Source: Candidatus Brevefilum sp.
GTDB taxonomy: Bacteria > Chloroflexota > Anaerolineae > Anaerolineales > Anaerolineaceae
Length of the DNA stretch: 10,352 bases
Assembly: GCA_007119455.1 (NCBI GenBank)
Contig: SKPR01000229.1
Location: forward strand, 1 to 10,352
Reading direction: 5' to 3'
The first letter of the stretch is position 1. Each line of letters begins with the position of its first letter. Shown one piece after another: positions 6,189 through 10,352 of this stretch. The position numbers and the translations under genes are program-made. Below the pieces are notes generated by a model that worked only from the letters and a program-made list of their open reading frames with translations, was not told the origin of the DNA and did no database searches.

Positions 6189-7136
6189 TTATGGAAGGAT
6201 CCAGGTTCCGGTTTTACCCTCGAGGGCATTGCCGATGTTTTCCGGATCAGTGATGAGGGCTTTCTTGCCGCCGTTCTCCAGGTATTTAATAATGGCCTGA
6301 ACTTTAGGCAACATGCTGCCCGGGGCAAAGTGGCCTTCTTCGATGTATTGTTTGGCTTCGGCCACGGTCATTTCGTCGACGTAGGTTTCATCGGGTTTAT
6401 TGAAATTCAGGGCGACCTTTTCAACTGCAGTACTGATAACAAACAGGTCCGCATCAATCATCGTCGCTAATAGCGAAGAGCTGAAATCTTTATCGATGAC
6501 CGCTTCCACACCTTCAATCATGCCATCCGCTTTTTCGACCACGGGAATACCACCACCACCCACACCGACCACAGTTGCACCTGATTTAATCAGGGTTTCG
6601 ATGACACCGGCTTCGACAATTCGTTCCGGGATGGGCGAGGGCACCACGCGACGCCAACCACGACCAGCATCTTCCACCACAGTCCAACCTTCGGTGTTGG
6701 ACCGTTTTATGGCCTCATCTTCATCCATAAATGAGCCAATGGGTTTGGATGGTTTTTCAAAAGCCGGATCGTCTTTATTGACAATGGTTTGAGTCACAAC
6801 GGTCGCTACATTTTTATCGATTCCACGTTTGTGGAACTCATTATAGAGGGCATTCTGGAACATATAGCCAATGGCACCCTGGGTATCTGCACCGCAATAA
6901 TCCAATGGGATTTCGTGAAGCTGGTCACGGGCAATTTCTGACCGGAGAAGAATAAATCCGACCTGAGGGCCGTTTCCATGGGTGATGACGACATCCCAGC
7001 CTTTTTCGATCATGTCCACGATGTGGCTCATGGTGTCTTTGGCACAGGAATACTGGTCCTGAACGGTCTGCTGGGTTTTATCTTTGATTAATGCGTTGCC
7101 GCCTACGGCAACAACAGCAATTCCTTTTTTACTCAT
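6189..7136 (-). CDS. arcC: Carbamate kinase
   Basis: A 315-residue cytoplasmic enzyme of the amino-acid kinase fold that transfers phosphate between carbamoyl phosphate and ADP; in catabolic clusters it makes ATP from carbamoyl phosphate. Seen: VAVGGNAL at 9-16, THGNGPQVG at 52-60, the GVGGGGIPVV loop at 191-200, and AVIDKDFSSSLLA (212-224) containing the conserved lysine region, ending in GTWILP. The length is standard. AGGAG lies 11 nt before the ATG, a slightly long spacing. The gene follows the knotted transcarbamylase after a 29-nt gap and is closed by an intrinsic terminator. With two transcarbamylases directly upstream it marks the set as catabolic and energy-yielding. No arcA (arginine deiminase) is present, so a classical arginine deiminase pathway is not indicated. 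Confidence 0.97.
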   Translation of the reverse strand: MSKKGIAVVAVGGNALIKDKTQQTVQDQYSCAKDTMSHIVDMIEKGWDVVITHGNGPQVGFILLRSEIARDQLHEIPLDYCGADTQGAIGYMFQNALYNEFHKRGIDKNVATVVTQTIVNKDDPAFEKPSKPIGSFMDEDEAIKRSNTEGWTVVEDAGRGWRRVVPSPIPERIVEAGVIETLIKSGATVVGVGGGGIPVVEKADGMIEGVEAVIDKDFSSSLLATMIDADLFVISTAVEKVALNFNKPDETYVDEMTVAEAKQYIEEGHFAPGSMLPKVQAIIKYLENGGKKALITDPENIGNALEGKTGTWILP

Positions 7137-7165
7137 AAGTTTAATTACTCCTGTAATACTAATCT

Positions 7166-8146
7166 CTAGGCCATGGTCAGAGCCATGACGGCTTTCTGAG
7201 CATGGAGGCGATTCTCGGCCTCGTCAAAGACCACAGAATGCGGGCCGTCAATCACCCCATCGGTCACTTCGATGTTGCGATCTGCTGGCAGGGGGTGCAT
7301 ATAGATCGAATCATCTTTAGCCAGAGCCATCTTACGCTCGTCGGTGATCCAGCTTTCGTATTTCTGGGTCACTTTCTTGATCTCATCGGGATCACTGGTG
7401 GTGACCAGGGGACCCCAGGATTTGGCATAAACGACATCGGCATCTGTGAAGCCTTCTTCCATGCTGTTGACGACTTCGAAACTGGTTTTATATTTACGGG
7501 CCTGTTCGCGGGCCTGATCCATAATTTCGGGCATCAATTCAAACTCTGGCGGGTGTGCCAGGGTGACATCCATCCCAAAGCGGGGCATCTGCAGAATCAG
7601 GGATTGCGGGACTGAGACGGGTTTGGCATAAGAAGCAGCATACGCCCATGAAACAACCATCTTTTTACCCCGCAGATCGCGGCCTTTCTTTTCCCAGATG
7701 GTCATCAGGTCGGCCAGGCATTGATGGGGGTGGTAATAATCGCATTGCATGTTTAAAACCGGAACGCGCGAGGCGCTGGCTACCAGGTTGAGATAGCGGT
7801 TGCCAATACCCCAATCAACATGGCGGATGGCCAGACCATCAAAATAACGTCCCAGGATGTCGCCGATTTCTTTCTCGGTGTCACCATGGGAGATTTGGGT
7901 GGTTTTCGATTCGACAAAAGCCGCATGGCCGCCTAATTGAGCCATCCCGGCTTCAAAGCTGCAGCGGGTGCGGGTGCTGGAGAAGAAGAACAGCATGGCC
8001 AGGACCTTATCGCGCAACAAGGCATGGGATTGGCCCAATGCACGCTTCATTTTCAGGTCGAAGGCAACATCCAATACGGTTTCAACTTCTTCTTTACTGA
8101 AGTCAAGGTCGCTGATTAAATTGCGACCGCGAAGATCGGTAATCAT
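7166..8146 (-). CDS. Knotted carbamoyltransferase, YgeW/N-acetylornithine-carbamoyltransferase-like
   Basis: A 326-residue transcarbamylase. Carbamoyl-phosphate motifs are intact: SSTRTR at 56-61 and HPHQ at 139-142. The segment WAYAASYAKPVSVPQSL (167-183) closely resembles the knot-forming loop of E. coli YgeW. VVYAKSWG (238-245), DERKMAL (269-275) and DEAENRLHAQKA (308-319) resemble N-acetylornithine carbamoyltransferase. The ornithine-binding SMG motif of ordinary ornithine carbamoyltransferase is absent, and the usual HCLP motif is HPLPADRN (284-291), so ornithine is an unlikely acceptor. It is shorter than E. coli YgeW (about 396). AGGAG lies 7 nt before the ATG; the 13 bases AAGGAGTATTGAA here are identical to those before the neighbouring transcarbamylase gene. 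Inferred role: releasing a carbamoyl group from a ureido compound to phosphate for carbamate kinase. Automatic pipelines may label it ornithine carbamoyltransferase. Confidence 0.93.
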   Translation of the reverse strand: MITDLRGRNLISDLDFSKEEVETVLDVAFDLKMKRALGQSHALLRDKVLAMLFFFSSTRTRCSFEAGMAQLGGHAAFVESKTTQISHGDTEKEIGDILGRYFDGLAIRHVDWGIGNRYLNLVASASRVPVLNMQCDYYHPHQCLADLMTIWEKKGRDLRGKKMVVSWAYAASYAKPVSVPQSLILQMPRFGMDVTLAHPPEFELMPEIMDQAREQARKYKTSFEVVNSMEEGFTDADVVYAKSWGPLVTTSDPDEIKKVTQKYESWITDERKMALAKDDSIYMHPLPADRNIEVTDGVIDGPHSVVFDEAENRLHAQKAVMALTMA

Positions 8147-8159
8147 TTCAATACTCCTT
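8147..8159 (-). promoter_or_regulatory. Shared ribosome-binding leader, copy at the knotted transcarbamylase
   Basis: The minus-strand AAGGAGTATTGAA directly precedes the ATG at 8146 and is identical over 13 bases to 9205-9193 before the other transcarbamylase gene (there followed by CA and ATG). It fixes the start of both genes and suggests matched translation or a duplicated leader. Confidence 0.7.
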
Positions 8160-8170
8160 ATTCATTTGGA

Positions 8171-8211
8171 GGGCACCATCCCTTATGTTCCTCATAAGGG
8201 ATGGTAAGCCC
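8171..8211 (-). promoter_or_regulatory. Intercistronic stem-loop between the two transcarbamylase genes
   Basis: ACCATCCCTTATG (8175-8187) and CATAAGGGATGGT (8193-8205) form a perfect 13-bp stem with a 5-nt loop. GGGC (8171-8174) and GCCC (8208-8211) add four pairs past a 2-nt bulge. On the minus-strand transcript no T-run follows, so it is not a typical terminator. An mRNA-stability or processing element that sets relative expression of the two genes is plausible. Confidence 0.6.
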
Positions 8212-8236
8212 TGCAGGTTCAATTAAACGTCAGTCA

Positions 8237-9190
8237 CTACTCCATTACGCCGAGGATTGCAGCGAGGAGGGCCATGCGCATCACAACGCCATAGAAGGCT
8301 TCCTGCCAGTAACGGGACCACTTGGTGATGTCAACATCGGGTGGGATCTCGTCCATGCGGGGCAGGGAGTGCAGCAGGATGGCGTCTGATTTGGCTTTAT
8401 TTGCCAGAAGATCGCGGGTGATCTTGTAATTGGCGGGGGTCATACCCACGTCGCCATCGCGCTCATCGCGAGACTTGGTGTAGTCAGGCTGCACAACGGG
8501 CTCGACCAGGATCACGTCTGCATCAGCGATGGCCTGTTCCACGTGCTCGGCAACCGTATAATCCAGGCTGTACTCATCGAGTTCGGCTTTGAACTCATCT
8601 GTGAGCGACATATCCGGAGGTGAAACGAAGGTAACCGGGCAATCGAACTGGGTCAGTCCATGGGCCAAGGAGTGCATGGTGCGCATGCGCATATCACCAA
8701 CTGCCAGCCATCGCAGACCATCCAGGCGTCCTTTTTCACGGAGGACGGTGTAGAAGTCTGTCAGGATCTGGGTGGGATGTTCGCCCCAACCGTCACCACC
8801 ATTGATGATCGGAATGCTGGCCCATTTGGCCGCTTCGTGGGGGGCTCCCTGCTGGAAGTGGCGCATGACGATCACGTCGCCATAGAATTCCAGCATCTTG
8901 ACGGTATCTTTGATCGATTCCTGGTAGAAGTCACCGGCGCGGGTCATCTTGGCATCGGCGAAACCGGTCACCTGGCCACCCAGGCGAATCATGCCGGCCT
9001 CGTGAGCCAGACGGGTGCGGGTGCTGGGCTGATAGAAAGCCGTCACCAGGGTTTTTTCCTTCAAGAGATCGGAATTCTGCCGATTTCTGGCAATGGGTTC
9101 GAGTTCTGCTGCGATTTCAAATATGCGGAAAAATTCATTCCGTTCGAAATCCTTTAGTGAGAGAATGTCACGACCTAAAAAACTACGCAT
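8237..9190 (-). CDS. Aspartate-carbamoyltransferase-like protein with altered acceptor site
   Basis: A 317-residue transcarbamylase most like the ATCase catalytic chain. The carbamoyl-phosphate side is kept: PSTRTR at 55-60, MRH at 109-111, HPTQ at 138-141 and GDMRMRTMHSL at 165-175 (R170 matches Arg167 of E. coli PyrB). LPRMDEI and the EAFYGVVMRMALL end also follow ATCase. Three acceptor or closure features differ. The 80s loop, normally SLGKKGE, reads TRAGDFYQE (83-91), losing the Lys83/Lys84 pair. The YMTRVQ motif holding aspartate-binding Arg229 is replaced by VEPVVQ (229-234). HPLP is HSLP (274-277). It is therefore probably not a pyrimidine-pathway pyrB, and no pyrI or dihydroorotase is nearby. 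AGGAG lies 9 nt before the ATG. It follows the GntR gene by 54 nt. Likely part of the same carbamoyl-catabolic unit; its true acceptor is unknown. Confidence 0.93.
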   Translation of the reverse strand: MRSFLGRDILSLKDFERNEFFRIFEIAAELEPIARNRQNSDLLKEKTLVTAFYQPSTRTRLAHEAGMIRLGGQVTGFADAKMTRAGDFYQESIKDTVKMLEFYGDVIVMRHFQQGAPHEAAKWASIPIINGGDGWGEHPTQILTDFYTVLREKGRLDGLRWLAVGDMRMRTMHSLAHGLTQFDCPVTFVSPPDMSLTDEFKAELDEYSLDYTVAEHVEQAIADADVILVEPVVQPDYTKSRDERDGDVGMTPANYKITRDLLANKAKSDAILLHSLPRMDEIPPDVDITKWSRYWQEAFYGVVMRMALLAAILGVME

Positions 9191-9192
9191 TG

Positions 9193-9205
9193 TTCAATAC
9201 TCCTT
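9193..9205 (-). promoter_or_regulatory. Shared ribosome-binding leader, copy at the ATCase-like gene
   Basis: The second copy of AAGGAGTATTGAA, two bases before the ATG at 9190; AGGAG to ATG spacing is 9 nt here versus 7 nt at the other copy. Confidence 0.7.
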
Positions 9206-9244
9206 TTGATATATAAGAATGGTTAACTAAAAAGGGGTGCCTCA

Positions 9245-10048
9245 TTAAGAATTGACACCACCAATTTTACGTACGATATGCAGGCGAAAATATCCCGGCA
9301 GAAAGTAACTATGGGAAAAATCTACCGGGTCGCCTGCTTCATTGTATAAGACACCCTTCAGAAGTAAGAGGGTGTCACCGCGCTGGATGTTCAGAGCCCG
9401 GGCGACATCGGACGGGGCATGAATCGCGCTGACCTCAGTTTTTGAAATCGATAATGGGGGTTCACCAATATGGATCAATAAATCCAGTATTGAACCGGTG
9501 AAGCGGGTTGCCAGAACCTCCGGTGACAGAACCTGTTCGGGAATCAGGTCAACCAGGTAAGCGACCGGGGCATCATCCGTCAGGATCACCCGGTGCACTT
9601 CAATCAATGGATCACCGACTTCCAGGTTCAACCGGGCAGCATTCTCGGTATTGGCCTCGATACTCTTTAGATCAAACGCACCCATTGAAACTTCCAGCCC
9701 AATTTTTTCTGCCTGGGTTTCAATACTCTCCAAAACTTCCAGTCCTGATTCAATCACCTGCGATGGGCCAACGACAAAGGTACCCACGCCCTGCTGTCGT
9801 TTGAGCAAGCCCTGAATCTCAAAGGTCCGCATGGCTTCTCGAAGTGTTGCCCGCGAGACACCGAGCTCCTCTGCCAGTTTAGGCTCGGATGGGAGTTTGG
9901 TTCCCTTGGGCGTATTCAGAATCAGCTCGCTTAGTTCATACTGGAGCTTCTGGTAAGTTGTCATTTCATCAGTCATGCATGGTCTCTGTTTTCTATTTCC
10001 GTTTGTATACGGGTTGGGTTCGCTTTTCGTGTGTTCTGATCTGCTCAT
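9245..10048 (-). CDS. GntR family regulator, HutC subfamily (UTRA domain)
   Basis: A 267-residue transcription factor. The winged helix-turn-helix spans about 31-93 (KLPSEPKLAEELGVSRATLR, EAMRTFEIQGLLKRQQGVGTF) and is followed by a UTRA ligand-binding domain (about 118-262), with the family-like ending SHSYFLPGYFRLHIVRK. HutC members usually sense a small pathway metabolite and bind sites of the GTnTAnAC type. The start at 10048 overlaps the amidohydrolase stop by four bases (ATGA), but GGAAGG directly abuts that ATG, leaving no spacing. An ATG at 9976 (residue 25) gives a 243-residue protein nearer the family norm and removes a polar, unconserved-looking extension. Either start is possible. 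Its place between a deaminase and transcarbamylase genes suggests it controls this unit, with an intermediate as effector (inference). Confidence 0.93.
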   Translation of the reverse strand: MSRSEHTKSEPNPYTNGNRKQRPCMTDEMTTYQKLQYELSELILNTPKGTKLPSEPKLAEELGVSRATLREAMRTFEIQGLLKRQQGVGTFVVGPSQVIESGLEVLESIETQAEKIGLEVSMGAFDLKSIEANTENAARLNLEVGDPLIEVHRVILTDDAPVAYLVDLIPEQVLSPEVLATRFTGSILDLLIHIGEPPLSISKTEVSAIHAPSDVARALNIQRGDTLLLLKGVLYNEAGDPVDFSHSYFLPGYFRLHIVRKIGGVNS

Positions 10049-10352
10049 CCTTCCAGTAATCTTTTAGCAGCCTGGTTATGTTGGTGGACCAGGCCGGGAA
10101 CATCAAGGGTTGCCAGGTGCCCATCTTTGACAACCGTCTGGCCACCCACCAGGCTGAAGTCAACCTTTTGGGGAGCACAGAACAAAGCTGCAGAGACCGG
10201 ATCGTGCAGGGCACCGGCGTAATCCAACCGGTTGAGGTTGATCGCAAACAAGTCAGCACATTTTCCTTCAGCCAGCGATCCGATGTCGTCTCGACCCAGG
10301 ACGGCTGCACCGCCGCGGGTGGCCATCTCAAGGGCCTGCCGGGCGCTCATCA
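10045..10352 (-). CDS. C-terminal part of amidohydrolase, 8-oxoguanine deaminase-like (partial)
   Basis: The last 102 residues of a metal-dependent amidohydrolase; the catalytic barrel and its metal ligands lie beyond the window edge. The visible part is the C-terminal composite domain: RGGAAVLGRDDIGSLAEGKC followed by ADLFAINLN is the usual GTLxxGKxADL-type segment. ALHDPVSAALFCAP followed by VDFSLVGGQTVVKDG closely resembles 8-oxoguanine deaminases and related triazine hydrolases (AtzB/TrzN type) in the COG0402 group. 8-oxoguanine deaminase yields urate. No active-site residue can be checked here, so a related deaminase (guanine, SsnA-like) remains possible. The stop overlaps the GntR gene start (ATGA), so the two are likely co-transcribed. 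The frame is open to the window edge, so 10350 is not the start. Confidence 0.85.
   Translation of the reverse strand, partial: MSARQALEMATRGGAAVLGRDDIGSLAEGKCADLFAINLNRLDYAGALHDPVSAALFCAPQKVDFSLVGGQTVVKDGHLATLDVPGLVHQHNQAAKRLLEG

Noticed and set aside
7202..7615. Plus-strand open frame (137 codons) opposite the knotted transcarbamylase
   Set aside because: Shadow of a well-supported coding gene.
8660..9157. Long plus-strand open frame (165 codons) opposite the ATCase-like gene
   Set aside because: Antisense to a gene with clear family motifs; no ribosome-binding site or recognisable protein signature.
6189..9190. Classical arginine deiminase (arcABC) operon
   Set aside because: Carbamate kinase is present but there is no arginine deiminase, and neither transcarbamylase has the ornithine-binding SMG/HCLP motifs.
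8237..9190. Pyrimidine biosynthesis pyrB
   Set aside because: Aspartate-binding residues are replaced and no other pyr gene is close; kept only as an alternative.
9221..9226. GTTAAC palindrome between the GntR and ATCase-like genes as an operator
   Set aside because: Six bases only, no promoter elements at proper spacing around it.
10005..10010. GTATAC inside the extra N-terminal part of the GntR gene as a HutC-type self-operator
   Set aside because: Only a short six-base palindrome, not a full GTnTAnAC match, and its position relative to a promoter is unknown.

Overview
The window reads as a fragment of a free-living, probably anaerobic bacterial chromosome. Gene content (a DUF2254 membrane protein, a stand-alone cold-shock protein, YgeW-like transcarbamylase, carbamate kinase, a TrpB/CysK-like PLP enzyme and a threonine-synthase-like protein) suggests Chloroflexota, for example Anaerolineae. 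That placement is inference from gene content and protein flavour; there is no rRNA or other marker here. No tRNA, rRNA, CRISPR array, insertion sequence or prophage gene was seen. No gene-free stretch exceeds 300 bases; the longest (1113-1393) holds regulatory elements of the cold-shock gene.

Layout: (1) 3-1112 (+), the 3' part of a DUF2254 membrane protein. (2) 1113-1670 (+), a cold-shock protein gene with a strong sigma70-type promoter, a leader of about 130 nt that contains an intrinsic-terminator-like hairpin, and a 3' terminator whose loop is complementary to the leader hairpin loop. (3) 1691-2251 (-), a gene of unknown function. (4) 2366 to the window end (-), a long run of co-directional genes. 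In transcription order these are the C-terminus of an 8-oxoguanine-deaminase-like amidohydrolase, a GntR/HutC regulator, an aspartate-carbamoyltransferase-like protein, a knotted YgeW/acetylornithine-carbamoyltransferase-like protein, carbamate kinase, [intrinsic terminator], a threonine-synthase-like PLP protein, a GT2 glycosyltransferase, [promoter plus palindromic operator], a second fold-type-II PLP protein, [intrinsic terminator].

Working hypothesis: amidohydrolase, GntR regulator, two transcarbamylases and carbamate kinase form a catabolic unit in which a purine or ureide is deaminated and opened, a carbamoyl group is moved to phosphate by transcarbamylases running in reverse, and carbamate kinase makes ATP from carbamoyl phosphate. 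Both transcarbamylases carry the carbamoyl-phosphate motifs (STRTR, HPxQ) but have lost the usual amino-acceptor-binding residues of aspartate or ornithine enzymes, so their second substrates are probably not aspartate or ornithine. The two PLP enzymes downstream may process the amino-acid-like remainder, but terminator and promoter signals place them in separate transcription units, so membership of the same pathway is unproven.

Most interesting points: the divergent transcarbamylase pair beside carbamate kinase and a purine-type deaminase; the csp leader hairpin with a 7-nt loop complement in its own terminator; and a palindrome matching the FadR-type GntR operator consensus just downstream of the promoter of the last PLP gene.
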